In this document: piece after piece, positions 45,712 to 54,511 of the stretch
How positions within the stretch are numbered: the first letter of the stretch is position 1
Layout of the letters: each line of letters begins with the position of its first letter
NCBI RefSeq assembly: GCF_900099675.1
Contig: NZ_FNDQ01000011.1
Span: 1-64,000, forward strand
From: Myroides phaeus
GTDB taxonomy: Bacteria > Bacteroidota > Bacteroidia > Flavobacteriales > Flavobacteriaceae
Direction: 5' to 3'
Length of the DNA: 64,000 nucleotides
Position numbers and translations under genes: made by a program
The notes under the pieces: model-generated
Told to the model about the DNA's origin: nothing
Seen by the model: only the letters and a program-made list of their open reading frames with translations
Database searches by the model: none

Positions 45712-46154
45712 TATTTCGTTTTATCTATAACTATATTAGTGATTTTACAAATAGAAACTAAGACGTCATTTTCGTCTGTAATACGGATTTCCCACAAGTG
45801 TACCGTTCTACCTCTGTGTAGAAGTCTGGCTGTACCAATAACGTGTCCTGCACGCTTGCTTTTCACGTGATTAGCAGAGATTTCTATTCCTCTAATTTCT
45901 TGTGTTTTAGGATCGATTAACATCAATGACGCCCCACTTCCTAAGCTTTCTGCTAAGGCAACAGAAGCACCACCGTGTAATAATCCCATAGGTTGATGTA
46001 CGCGAGGATTTACGGGCATTTTAGCCACTAAGAAATCGGGCCCTGCATCTATATATTCTATTTCTAATGTCTCCATTAAAGTGTTTTTCGACACTTCGGC
46101 ATACATTTTTAATATTTCTTCTTTATTGAATTCTTTCTTTATCTTGTTGCTCAT
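45711..46154 (-). CDS. menI: Hotdog-fold thioesterase, MenI-like (DHNA-CoA hydrolase)
   Basis: A 147-residue PaaI/MenI-type thioesterase. The active-site helix MGLLHGGASVALAESLGSGAS (about 57-77) has the catalytic glutamate; ISANHVKSKRAGHVIGTARLLHRGRTVHLWEI follows. 1,4-dihydroxy-2-naphthoyl-CoA hydrolysis in menaquinone synthesis is inferred from overlap with menF; phenylacetyl-CoA thioesterase is an alternative. A -7 element TAATTTTG is at 46162-46169, 8 bp before the ATG, implying a very short leader. Confidence 0.88.
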   Translation of the reverse strand: MSNKIKKEFNKEEILKMYAEVSKNTLMETLEIEYIDAGPDFLVAKMPVNPRVHQPMGLLHGGASVALAESLGSGASLMLIDPKTQEIRGIEISANHVKSKRAGHVIGTARLLHRGRTVHLWEIRITDENDVLVSICKITNIVIDKTK

Positions 46155-46161
46155 ATCCTTA

Positions 46162-46169
46162 CAAAATTA
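46162..46169 (-). promoter_or_regulatory. -7 element of menI-menF promoter
   Basis: TAATTTTG matches TAnnTTTG but leaves almost no leader, so the transcript may be nearly leaderless or the match is chance. Confidence 0.45.
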
Positions 46170-46355
46170 ATTCTTGCTTAATAACTCGGTCTTAAATTTA
46201 AAGTAAAATTAATCACGAATTCTTAAATATAACATAATTCTTAGCTTTTTCCTTTGTTTATCGACTTTAATATAGATTATGGTCTTATAGTATTTTATAT
46301 TTTTTGTACTTTTAGCCTCGCATTTACGAATGCCTTTTTAACAATACAAAACACA

Positions 46356-46928
46356 ATGGAAGATATCCAACAAGAAGTACATAAAGCTTACGAAGTAATT
46401 AAAAACGGCGGTATAATTCTTTACCCTACAGATACTGTTTGGGGAATTGGATGTGATGCCAGTAACCCTGAGGCTGTTAAAAAAATATATGCACTTAAGA
46501 AGCGTGCAGAATCAAAAAGTATGATTGTATTAGTAAACGGAGACCGTTTATTTCACAACATATTTCACAATGTTCCTGAGGTAGCTTGGGAAATTCTTGA
46601 TTGTAGTGAAAAACCAACAACATTGATTCTTGACAATCCTAAGAATGTAGCGAAAGAAGTTGTTTCAAGCGATAATTCATTGGGAATTCGCATTGTAAAC
46701 GAACCTTTCTGTTTTAGATTAATCGAACGTATGAAACGTCCTTTAGTTTCTACTTCTGCTAATATAAGTGGAGAGCCATCACCAAGTAATTTCAAGGAAA
46801 TTTCAAAAGAGATAATTGACGGAGTTGATTATGTCGTAAATTTGCGCCGCGACGAAATGAAGTATGTAAAGCCTTCAACAATTATTAAACTAAAAGAAAA
46901 CAACCAAGTTACTATTATTAGAAAATAA
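46356..46928 (+). CDS. tsaC: L-threonylcarbamoyladenylate synthase
   Basis: A 190-residue TsaC/Sua5-type enzyme that makes threonylcarbamoyl-AMP for the t6A modification of tRNAs reading ANN codons. The start is the ATG at 46356 (MEDIQQEVHKAYEVIKNGG). The key motifs are GGIILYPTDTVWGIGCDA, LKKRAESKSMIVL and, unlike the paralogue at 26486, a complete STSANISGEPSP (SxN). It lacks the C-terminal Sua5 domain. It is 19 bp before cca, another tRNA-maturation gene. Confidence 0.93.
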   Translation: MEDIQQEVHKAYEVIKNGGIILYPTDTVWGIGCDASNPEAVKKIYALKKRAESKSMIVLVNGDRLFHNIFHNVPEVAWEILDCSEKPTTLILDNPKNVAKEVVSSDNSLGIRIVNEPFCFRLIERMKRPLVSTSANISGEPSPSNFKEISKEIIDGVDYVVNLRRDEMKYVKPSTIIKLKENNQVTIIRK

Positions 46929-46947
46929 TAATAGTTTTCATTTTACC

Positions 46948-48381
46948 ATGAACGAGACCCCTATATATAAAGAAGCCTTAACACATTCGATATTTGATTA
47001 TGTTTCAACAGCAGCCCAAGAATTAAATGTCGATTGCTACGTTATTGGTGGCTTTGTAAGAGACTTTTTATTAAAACGTGATTCTAAAAAAGATATTGAC
47101 ATTGTTGCTGTTGGCAGTGGAATTGAATTAGCGCTGAAAGTTTCACAGCTTTTACCAAACAAACCAAAAGTTCAAGTATTTAAAAATTACGGTACTGCAA
47201 TGCTTCGCTATGAAGATATTGACGTAGAATTTGTAGGTGCGCGAAAAGAGTCATATCACTTTGATAGCCGTAAACCGGTTGTGGAAGATGGTACTTTAGA
47301 AGACGACCAAAATAGACGTGATTTTACGATTAACGCCTTGGCTCTTTCTTTAAATAAAGACAACTTTGGTGCGCTTGTAGATCCTTTTAATGGGGTTGAA
47401 GATTTAGCGAATAAAATTATACGTACTCCTCTTGATCCAGATATTACTTATTCTGATGATCCTTTGAGAATGATGCGTGCTATTCGCTTTGCTACACAGT
47501 TAGACTTTATCATTGAAGAGAAATCATTTGAATCGATTACAGCAAATCACAAGCGCTTAGAAATTATTTCTGGTGAACGTATTGTAGATGAGTTGAATAA
47601 AATATTAATGGCGGATAAACCTTCTAAAGGATTTTTATTGCTTTATAAAACAGGACTTTTAGATTTAATCTTACCTGAATTAACAGCGTTAAATCAAGTA
47701 GAAGAAATTGAAGGTCATACACATAAAAACAACTTCTACCACTCTCTTGAGGTAGTTGATAATATCTGTCCTAATACAGACGATTTGTGGTTGAGATGGT
47801 CTGCTCTTTTACACGATATTGGAAAAGCACCTACAAAACGCTTTTCTAAAAAGAATGGATGGACTTTCCACGGACACGAATTTTTAGGGGGTAAAATGGT
47901 CAAAACGATATTTACACGTTTACATATGCCATTAAACCAAAAGATGAAGTTTGTACAGAAAATGGTGGCTATGAGTTCAAGACCGATTGTCTTAGCTCAA
48001 AAAGAAGTAACGGATTCTGCTGTACGTCGTTTAGTTTTTGACGCTGGAGAAAATGTGGAAGACTTAATGACATTGTGTGAAGCAGATATTACGACTAAAA
48101 ACCCTAACAAGTTCAAAAAATACCACAATAACTTCAAAATTGTAAGAGATAAGATTGTAGAGGTTGAAGAGCGCGACCACGTGCGTAACTTCCAACCACC
48201 TATTACAGGAGAAGAGATTATGGAGATCTTTGGTTTAAAACCGTGTAGAGAGATTGGTTCTTTGAAAGAGTCTATTAAGGAAGCTATTTTAGAAGGTGTT
48301 ATACCGAATGAGTACGATGCTGCTTATGATTATATGCTAAAGAAAGCTACTAAAATGGGATTAAACGTTGTCAATAAATAA
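46948..48381 (+). CDS. cca: CCA tRNA nucleotidyltransferase with HD domain
   Basis: A 477-residue class II polymerase-beta-type enzyme. The nucleotidyltransferase head VIGGFVRDFLLKRDSKKDIDIVAVGSG has the metal-binding DID near residue 49; NRRDFTINALAL and DDPLRMMRAIRFATQL continue the core, and an HD domain follows (WSALLHDIGKAPTKRF, HGHEFLGGKMV). In this window no tRNA-His gene encodes CCA, so the CCA-adding activity is needed. Its stop lies 13 bp from the ctaA ATG, implying one transcript with tsaC and ctaA. Confidence 0.94.
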   Translation: MNETPIYKEALTHSIFDYVSTAAQELNVDCYVIGGFVRDFLLKRDSKKDIDIVAVGSGIELALKVSQLLPNKPKVQVFKNYGTAMLRYEDIDVEFVGARKESYHFDSRKPVVEDGTLEDDQNRRDFTINALALSLNKDNFGALVDPFNGVEDLANKIIRTPLDPDITYSDDPLRMMRAIRFATQLDFIIEEKSFESITANHKRLEIISGERIVDELNKILMADKPSKGFLLLYKTGLLDLILPELTALNQVEEIEGHTHKNNFYHSLEVVDNICPNTDDLWLRWSALLHDIGKAPTKRFSKKNGWTFHGHEFLGGKMVKTIFTRLHMPLNQKMKFVQKMVAMSSRPIVLAQKEVTDSAVRRLVFDAGENVEDLMTLCEADITTKNPNKFKKYHNNFKIVRDKIVEVEERDHVRNFQPPITGEEIMEIFGLKPCREIGSLKESIKEAILEGVIPNEYDAAYDYMLKKATKMGLNVVNK

Positions 48382-48394
48382 TTTACAAAATAAT

Positions 48395-49429
48395 ATGAAA
48401 AGCTATTTTTTACCCTTAGCTAAGACTTCCCTAATATTAGTTTACTTGGTAATTTTTGCAGGAGCTGCTGTAAGGATGACTGGTTCTGGTATGGGATGTC
48501 CAGATTGGCCAAAGTGTTTTGGTTACTACATTCCACCAACGGATATTGAAGTAATTCAATGGCACCCTAACCACGATTTTGAAAAAGGGCAAATGATTAT
48601 TCACGAGAGCAGTTTGTGGAAAGCGAAAGAAACGTTTACAACAACAGATAGCTACGATGAAAGTCATTGGGAGAAATATACACGCCACGATTATGCCGAA
48701 TTTAATGCTAAGCACACGTGGACAGAATATGTTAATAGATTATGTGGTGCTTTAGCAGGTTTAGCTTGTTTAGTTATGGCTATCGCTTCTTTCTCTTTTT
48801 GGAAAACACGCAAAGGCATTACTTTAGCTTCTTGGTTAGTGGTGTTCTTAATGGGATTCCAAGCTTGGTTAGGTGCAACGGTTGTTTATTCAGTGCTTAA
48901 TCCATTCAAGATTACAACGCATATGGTGATGGCTTTAGTAATTGTAGCTTTAATTATTGCTATTATTAGAGCAGCCAAAGACCAAACAGTAATTAAACAA
49001 TACGATGGTAAGTTTAGAGTACTATTAGTTATCTCGTTAATTATGACTTTAGGACAGGTAATTCTTGGAACACAAGTAAGAGAATTTATTGATGAGCAAG
49101 TGAAAGCTGGAATTGGAAATGAATACTTATGGTTAAACAATCCAACGATTGAGTTCTACATTCACAGAAGTTTCTCTTTCATCGTTCTATTCTTAAATAT
49201 GTATCTATTCTATATCAATAGAAAATTAGGATTAGGATTTGAGAAAATGAAATGGGTAATGATTTTATTAATCTTAGAAGTGTTTACAGGAGTTCTAATG
49301 TACTACGTACACTTCCCATTTGGATCACAAGCAGCACACTTAGTAATAGCATCTGTTTTGTTTGGGGTACAATTCCAATTACTTTTAGAAGCGAGAAAAT
49401 GTTACTACTGTGGTAAAAGCGAAAACTAA
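48395..49429 (+). CDS. ctaA: Heme A synthase
   Basis: A 344-residue inner-membrane protein (CtaA/COX15) that oxidises heme O to heme A for cytochrome oxidase. Start at the ATG at 48395 (MKSYFLPLAKTSLILVYLVIFAG). About eight membrane segments are visible; RMTGSGMGCPDWPKCFG (paired cysteines, residues about 31-47) and the heme-ligand histidines in HTWTEYVNRL, ITTHMVMAL, YIHRSFSF and AAHLVIA are present. A long extracytoplasmic insert (about 50-110) follows the first segment. Ends with YYCGK. Confidence 0.92.
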   Translation: MKSYFLPLAKTSLILVYLVIFAGAAVRMTGSGMGCPDWPKCFGYYIPPTDIEVIQWHPNHDFEKGQMIIHESSLWKAKETFTTTDSYDESHWEKYTRHDYAEFNAKHTWTEYVNRLCGALAGLACLVMAIASFSFWKTRKGITLASWLVVFLMGFQAWLGATVVYSVLNPFKITTHMVMALVIVALIIAIIRAAKDQTVIKQYDGKFRVLLVISLIMTLGQVILGTQVREFIDEQVKAGIGNEYLWLNNPTIEFYIHRSFSFIVLFLNMYLFYINRKLGLGFEKMKWVMILLILEVFTGVLMYYVHFPFGSQAAHLVIASVLFGVQFQLLLEARKCYYCGKSEN

Positions 49430-49447
49430 AAATAGTAATACCTATAG

Positions 49448-49486
49448 AAAAAGGGGTTATTTTACACTGTAAAATAACCCCTTTTT
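49448..49486. terminator. Bidirectional terminator
   Basis: Nineteen-bp stem starting AAAAAGGGGTTATTTTACA with 3-nt loop, between ctaA and the hydrolase gene. Confidence 0.9.
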
Positions 49487-49501
49487 GTTTTATATACCAG
49501 A

Positions 49502-50356
49502 TTAATTGTTCTTCGTTTCTTGAATAAACTTAGCTGTATCCTCTGCTACTTGTTGTAAGTGCTTTGGCAATTTCTTTTCTGTATAAGGGTGTTTAGCACC
49601 AAATACGTGATCTGCACCGTCAATTACATCTAAGAGTGAACTCGAAATCCATTGATGCAACAATTGTGCTTCTTTCAAATTTACAGCCGGATCATCTGTT
49701 CCTTGTACAATTAGCGTAGGCTTCTTTAAGTGCTGTGCTGCTGTTTGTACGTTTAAGACCTTTTCATTTTCCTCATAATCCTCCCAAAAGGTAAAATAAT
49801 GAGGCATTTGCTGTTTAGTACGCCCATTTTCGCTGTAAAAAACACCTTGTTCTTTCCATTCTTCAAAACGAGCACCGCGTGGAAAGCGTTTTCTAAAGTC
49901 AGATACACCTGCCCAAGTAATTACCCCTTTGACGTCTGCATTATGATAGCCTTGTAAAACAACAGCACCTCCACCTCTACTGTGTCCTATTAAATAGACA
50001 TTTGAAGCATCTACTTGAGGTAAGTTCTTATAGTGATTTATAACCTCTGTAAGATCGTTTTGTTCTTGTGTATAGGTATTGCGTCCAAAGGCCTCTAAAT
50101 CGTCAAATTCAGTAGGGTTATCGATTGTTGTGCCGTTTAATGTAAAGTTGAACTTCACTACAAAACAACCAGAATTAGCAATATAATCCATAGCAATATG
50201 CCAAGCTCCCCAATCTTTAAACCCTTTGTAACCGTGACAAAATATTACTAAAGGCAACTTATCTTCACTTGCTGGATAGGTATAATCAGACAATATCTTA
50301 GTAGATTCTGTTTGTATTATTACACTATCTTTTATCAAATTTTCTTTCATACTCAA
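49502..50356 (-). CDS. Alpha/beta hydrolase
   Basis: A 284-residue cytoplasmic alpha/beta hydrolase of the dienelactone-hydrolase/acetyl-xylan-esterase-like group. LPLVIFCHGYKGFKDWGAW (oxyanion HG, about 34-52), nucleophile serine in YLIGHSRGGGAVVLQG (about 122), aspartate in IVQGTDDPAVNLKEA and histidine in DGADHVFGAKHP are all in place. No signal peptide. The substrate cannot be told. Confidence 0.88.
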   Translation of the reverse strand: MSMKENLIKDSVIIQTESTKILSDYTYPASEDKLPLVIFCHGYKGFKDWGAWHIAMDYIANSGCFVVKFNFTLNGTTIDNPTEFDDLEAFGRNTYTQEQNDLTEVINHYKNLPQVDASNVYLIGHSRGGGAVVLQGYHNADVKGVITWAGVSDFRKRFPRGARFEEWKEQGVFYSENGRTKQQMPHYFTFWEDYEENEKVLNVQTAAQHLKKPTLIVQGTDDPAVNLKEAQLLHQWISSSLLDVIDGADHVFGAKHPYTEKKLPKHLQQVAEDTAKFIQETKNN

Positions 50357-50464
50357 TATTTATTTTAACACTCAATAGCCAGCTTTTATAATTATTTTAA
50401 AACTATAATAATTAAATTAGCTGATAAACTTATAAATTATAATCACTAATAAAAACAAGGTATT

Positions 50465-51112
50465 ATGGAAAAATGGTTTAACACTTACCACAATTTAAGT
50501 AAATACTTAAAACTTTCATTTTTATTTGCTTTTACTCTCTTAGGTCTTACTGTAGTGAACGCCCAAGAGCAAAAGGATTTTAAAGTTAAGAATACTACTA
50601 TCGAGTATCAGATTAATAAGAATACTAAAGATAGTGAATTAGAGCAAATAAAAAAAGAAGTTAATGATGAAAAGATAGCAAACCTCGTTTTCTCAGGCAT
50701 AAAGCGAAATAATAAAGGGGAAATGATTGCTATTAAAACTCAATTCAAAGACGAAAGAGGTTCTTCTCAATCTAAATCAGAATACAATTCAATGGGAATT
50801 AATCCATTTTCAGTTATTATTCACCACAAAGATAATGGAGAAAAGTTTTTAGAAATAGGAGGAATCAATCCAACAAGTTCGTTTGGCTCACAAGCTGCTT
50901 TTATGCAAAACCCGTTTGGAAGTATGCTACAGGAACAAGAAAGCGAGAGTTTCTTTGCAAATGATATGATGGAGCTAATGAAGTCAATGCAAGAAGATAT
51001 GCGCAACCAACAAGAGTCGTTTATGAAGCTAATGGAAGGATTTCACAAAGAAAATGATACTACAGCTGATAAGACAAATGAAGCTGTAAAAACAAAAGAG
51101 AAAAAGAAGTAA
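50465..51112 (+). CDS. Secreted stand-alone M56/BlaR1-type periplasmic domain
   Basis: A 215-residue protein with an N-terminal membrane segment or signal peptide (about 17-34, cleavage likely after VNAQ). The mature start (KVKNTTIEYQINKNTKDSELEQIKKEVNDEKIANLVFSGIKRNNKGEMIAIKTQFKDERGS) resembles the C-terminal extracytoplasmic region of Bacteroidota M56/BlaR1-family membrane peptidases, but the peptidase part is missing. The second half is rich in Met, Gln and Glu and ends in a basic tail. Possibly a truncated descendant or a soluble partner of a sensor protease. No neighbouring BlaI is seen. Confidence 0.65.
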   Translation: MEKWFNTYHNLSKYLKLSFLFAFTLLGLTVVNAQEQKDFKVKNTTIEYQINKNTKDSELEQIKKEVNDEKIANLVFSGIKRNNKGEMIAIKTQFKDERGSSQSKSEYNSMGINPFSVIIHHKDNGEKFLEIGGINPTSSFGSQAAFMQNPFGSMLQEQESESFFANDMMELMKSMQEDMRNQQESFMKLMEGFHKENDTTADKTNEAVKTKEKKK

Positions 51113-51134
51113 TCAACTTTTAAAAAAGCGAAAG

Positions 51135-51177
51135 TAGATTTGTCCCAAAAAGTTAGACACTTTTTGAGGCAAATCTA
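51135..51177 (-). terminator. Hairpin, likely terminator for S8 protease gene
   Basis: Arms 51135-51153 and 51159-51177 pair at 17 of 19 positions around TAGAC. On the minus strand a short T-rich run follows. It begins about 110 nt past the S8 stop. The sequence also resembles an IS end (TGTCCCAAAAAG). Confidence 0.55.
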
Positions 51178-51275
51178 AAATGATTAATTTTAGGGCTTTA
51201 AAATATTATTTATGTTCTGACAAACCTGTGGATGTATTGTTTAAAAACTTGTTAATCTATTTTAGGACTAGTCAT
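51141..51275. mobile_element. Possible IS remnant (IS3-like ends)
   Basis: The left end (TGTCCCAAAAAGTTAGACA) and the inverted right end (TGACTAGTCCTAAAATAG, then ATT/GACA) share GTCC-AAAA-GACA-like blocks in opposite orientation. The right end is the second copy of the 46-bp repeat found behind glyA. The 135-bp interior has no transposase. Inference: a strongly deleted IS or a MITE-like derivative. No clear target duplication. Confidence 0.4.
51230..51275 (+). repeat. 46-bp repeat, copy 2
   Basis: Matches 51-96 at 45 of 46 positions, same orientation, ending 11 bp before the complement of the S8 protease stop codon. Confidence 0.8.
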
Positions 51276-51286
51276 GCAGTACTATT

Positions 51287-53332
51287 TTATTTCTTAATCA
51301 GTTTAAACTCACTGGTTCCTTCACTTGTAGTAACTTTTATAATATACAACCCTGTATCTAATTCGCTGACATCAAGCGTTATTTCAGAAAAATCTCTAAA
51401 AGACTTTATTTGTTGTCCAGAATAATTAAAAATCTTAATATCATAAATCAGTAACATTGGATCGTATAAAATGTTTACATTATTAGTTGCTGGATTAGGC
51501 CAGAACTTAATAATTTCATCTTTACTTGACATTAATAATTTATCCAATGGTTTTTTAAAAACATCCTCTTTACCATTATCTATATATTTTAACACTAAAC
51601 TCTTCTGTGTTGAAAGTAGCAAAGTAAACTCTTGATTATTATTTAGTAAATTTCCCTTATGACTTATCATTACTTCAACATCTCCTTTAGGTAAATCTTC
51701 AATTATAATACGTTCCATATTGTCGACATCATTATCATTTATAATTGCAATAGGATTATTCATATCTTTATTTATAGCGAATGGTAAATACACATTACCC
51801 CCTACTTTAATTCTAACATCAAGATCATTTACGAGAGCTTTACTAACAATACCTTCATAAATTTTATTATAATCATATTCTCCTGGTGGATCTGTCCAAG
51901 CTAAAGTAATTGCTAAACTATTTTCATTATGTCCATTATAGAATATATATTTTTTAGCTTGTCTATTTTCAATTAAACCTTCAATCAAATAAGTTCTTCC
52001 ATCTAAAGTTTGCTCTAGTAGCTTCACTCCTTTTTTAGCATCTACTAATCCCCAACCATAAAAAACGTTAGGTCCATACAAATGATTCTTATTCGTTTTA
52101 AAATTATAAGATTTCATCTCTTCGTTAGCCAGTGCTGATTGAACTAAAAGAGCTCTTAATGAAGAAGACCACAAGGCACCACCAAAATTAACTTTAGCCC
52201 ATTGTTGCCACATTGTAAGTACACTTGTTACTACAGGAGAAGCCATAGAAGTACCTGATTTGACAGAGTATAAATCTGTTTTTAACTCATAATCTTCATT
52301 TCTCAAGAAGTCATTGATAGAAGAATAAACGTTTCCCTTCGCTACTACATCAGGTTTTAAACGAAAATCACTAGTTGGCCCAGCACTACTAAAATTAGCT
52401 ATCTTTAGACTTTCAATATTATTAGCCGAACTATTATCCATTATAGCTCCAACAGCTACAGCATTTTTTGAGTTAGCTAAACCAACTATATTACTAAACC
52501 CTTTACCGTTTGGATGAAACAATTTTGCATATTCTTGGTAATTACCGACAGAAACTACTGGTTGAAAAACATTTATTGAATTAGTAACATAATCAAAATC
52601 AGCAGATTTACCTTCATAAGCTCCTACTAAATTCGGATTAATCGCTAAACTTCCATCTATATTTATTACACTTATTCCATATGAATGATTTGAAACTAAC
52701 ATATCAGAAATAGCGGCATAATACATATCCCTTACATCTCGCTTCCAATCAAAAGATAATAAAGTAGCTAAAGGAATTAATCCTTGTGCTTTCTTATCAA
52801 TACCTTTTGCAATTAATGTTCCTCCAACATGTGTTGTATGTTGCTGAGCAATTTGACTTTTTCTCTTTTCTGAAAAAGAAGCGTCCTTACTATAAGACTC
52901 AGACATAATTTTTAATTTAGTATTACCCAGAAACTCTTGATGGTAATTGTTAACTACAGTTGCATCAAAAACACCTACTACCATTCCTTGACCTCTCAAA
53001 TCTAAGCCACTTGCATTATTCTGAAGAGGTAAAATATTAGCTACAAAAGCAGCACTTTGATTAAAAGTAGTATAATAAATAGGATCTCTTTTTCCATTAA
53101 TACCTACAATTTCAACAAAATCACCTTTATTAGTTATATAGTTCCTTGGTAAATTCCTTTCTATAATAATCTCTTCTATCAATCGTTTTTGTAACTCAGC
53201 ATTGTGATCAAGCATATCCAATATACTAGTAGACTTTATTGAATTATTAAGAGGTGACACATTACCTTGTGCAAAAAGCATTACGCTTTGCAGTAAAAAA
53301 CAGATAAAAACCAGTACTTTCTCCTTCATCAC
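51287..53332 (-). CDS. S8 subtilisin-like peptidase with type IX secretion tail
   Basis: A 681-residue secreted protease. Signal peptide about 1-22 (ending MLFAQG). The subtilisin triad is present: Asp in GMVVGVFDATVVN (about 118), His in QQHTTHVGGTLIAKG (about 169) and Ser in SGTSMASPVVTSVL (about 355). The last 80 residues (KFWPNPATNNVNIL, then IKIFNYSGQQIKSF, LDVSELDTGLYIIKVTTSEGTSEFKLIKK) are a type A T9SS C-terminal domain, so the enzyme crosses the outer membrane by the Por system. A TATCTTTG promoter element is at 53373-53380. Its stop is followed at once by the 46-bp repeat. Confidence 0.94.
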   Translation of the reverse strand: MMKEKVLVFICFLLQSVMLFAQGNVSPLNNSIKSTSILDMLDHNAELQKRLIEEIIIERNLPRNYITNKGDFVEIVGINGKRDPIYYTTFNQSAAFVANILPLQNNASGLDLRGQGMVVGVFDATVVNNYHQEFLGNTKLKIMSESYSKDASFSEKRKSQIAQQHTTHVGGTLIAKGIDKKAQGLIPLATLLSFDWKRDVRDMYYAAISDMLVSNHSYGISVINIDGSLAINPNLVGAYEGKSADFDYVTNSINVFQPVVSVGNYQEYAKLFHPNGKGFSNIVGLANSKNAVAVGAIMDNSSANNIESLKIANFSSAGPTSDFRLKPDVVAKGNVYSSINDFLRNEDYELKTDLYSVKSGTSMASPVVTSVLTMWQQWAKVNFGGALWSSSLRALLVQSALANEEMKSYNFKTNKNHLYGPNVFYGWGLVDAKKGVKLLEQTLDGRTYLIEGLIENRQAKKYIFYNGHNENSLAITLAWTDPPGEYDYNKIYEGIVSKALVNDLDVRIKVGGNVYLPFAINKDMNNPIAIINDNDVDNMERIIIEDLPKGDVEVMISHKGNLLNNNQEFTLLLSTQKSLVLKYIDNGKEDVFKKPLDKLLMSSKDEIIKFWPNPATNNVNILYDPMLLIYDIKIFNYSGQQIKSFRDFSEITLDVSELDTGLYIIKVTTSEGTSEFKLIKK

Positions 53333-53372
53333 ACCATGTTTTAAAATTTAAAAAATAACATAATTTTATTAA

Positions 53373-53380
53373 CAAAGATA
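53373..53380 (-). promoter_or_regulatory. -7 element of S8 protease promoter
   Basis: TATCTTTG matches TAnnTTTG, 40 bp before the ATG. No -33 TTTG. Confidence 0.55.
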
Positions 53381-53445
53381 CATGTATTAACTTAATTTAT
53401 ATTCCAAAACATAAAAAATAAATGACAATTATATGTAATTATAAA

Positions 53446-54225
53446 TCACTTTTTTATGTTTTTAGAAATCACCCAATATGCATCTAATTCTTTCTCTGTT
53501 AAGCTTGAAATCTCTTTACCGTCTGCTTTAACTAATTCCTCAACTTTTGTAAATCTTCCTATAAATTTATTGTTAGACGATGTCAATGCCTTTTCAGCGT
53601 CGATACCGATAAAACGGGCATAGTTAATCAAAGAGAATAAAATATCTCCAAATTCATCTTCCATCTTCGCTTTATCTTGTGCTTTTTCCTCTATTTTAAA
53701 CTCCGCTATTTCCTCTTCAACTTTATTCCAAACATCAACTTTATCACTCCAATCAAACCCAATTCCACTTGCTTTTTCTTGAATGCGGTGGGCTTTAATC
53801 AAAGCCGGCAATCCTTTTGGAACTCCTGCCAAAACAGACTTATTTCCTTCTTTTAATTTTAATTTCTCCCAATTCTGTTTTACTTCTTCTTCAGAACTTA
53901 CTTCTACATCACCATAAATATGTGGGTGTCTAAAAATAAGCTTATCTGAAATACTATCAGCAACATCTTTAATGTCAAATAACTCTTTCTCATCACCTAT
54001 TTTAGCATAGAAGAATATATGCATCAACACATCTCCTAATTCCTTTTTCATTTCATCCGTATCCCCTTCAGTAATACTATCTACTAACTCATATACTTCT
54101 TCAATTGTCAGGTTTTTAAGCGAATCAAATGTTTGTTTTTTGTCCCAAGGACACTTTACACGTAATTCGTCTAAGATTGTTAATAATCTATCTAAAGACG
54201 CTAATTGTTCTTTTCTACTATGCAT
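53446..54225 (-). CDS. mazG: Nucleoside triphosphate pyrophosphohydrolase
   Basis: A 259-residue MazG with two tandem MazG domains. The first has the metal-binding EEVYELVDSI and ELGDVLMHIFFY (EExxE then ExxD); the second EEEIAEFKIEEK and EFGDILFSLINYAR. The N-terminus LDRLLTILDELRVKCPWDKKQTFDSL is the standard opening. MazG removes unusual nucleotides and lowers ppGpp under stress. Here it stands alone with no mazEF pair. Good length match. Confidence 0.95.
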   Translation of the reverse strand: MHSRKEQLASLDRLLTILDELRVKCPWDKKQTFDSLKNLTIEEVYELVDSITEGDTDEMKKELGDVLMHIFFYAKIGDEKELFDIKDVADSISDKLIFRHPHIYGDVEVSSEEEVKQNWEKLKLKEGNKSVLAGVPKGLPALIKAHRIQEKASGIGFDWSDKVDVWNKVEEEIAEFKIEEKAQDKAKMEDEFGDILFSLINYARFIGIDAEKALTSSNNKFIGRFTKVEELVKADGKEISSLTEKELDAYWVISKNIKK

Positions 54226-54422
54226 AATATAACTGTTTTCAAGCTATAAAGATAAAACAATAAGCAACCTTCTCAACTGTTAAACCTATTTAAAAAGGTG
54301 AGCAAAATAATTCGCAAAGTTTTAATTATAAACGCAGAAACAATAAAACTTGTGCAAAATATGCAGTTTCTACTAACTTTTAGGATAGTTAACCACCATA
54401 CTATAATACTGTATATCAGATT

Positions 54423-54454
54423 TTTAAACAAACATTGCTTTTACTTTGTTTAAA
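54423..54454. promoter_or_regulatory. Perfect inverted repeat upstream of metal-type locus
   Basis: TTTAAACAAA (54423-54432) and TTTGTTTAAA (54445-54454), a perfect 10-bp inverted repeat with a 12-bp spacer, about 58 bp before the probable transcript start. Candidate operator for the HxlR regulator encoded in the same locus or for a metal regulator. Confidence 0.6.
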
Positions 54455-54483
54455 GGGCTATTTCCTTTTTTCACTAAAAACTT

Positions 54484-54491
54484 TATTTTTG
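54484..54491 (+). promoter_or_regulatory. -7 element of metal-type locus
   Basis: TATTTTTG matches TAnnTTTG, 20 bp before the TTG start. No -33 TTTG, so an activator may be needed. Confidence 0.65.
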
Positions 54492-54511
54492 CCCTGAATT
54501 AAATTATAAAC

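Noticed and set aside
53446..54225. MazG as part of a toxin-antitoxin or phage-defence system
   Set aside because: It has the two-domain housekeeping form and no mazEF or defence genes are adjacent.
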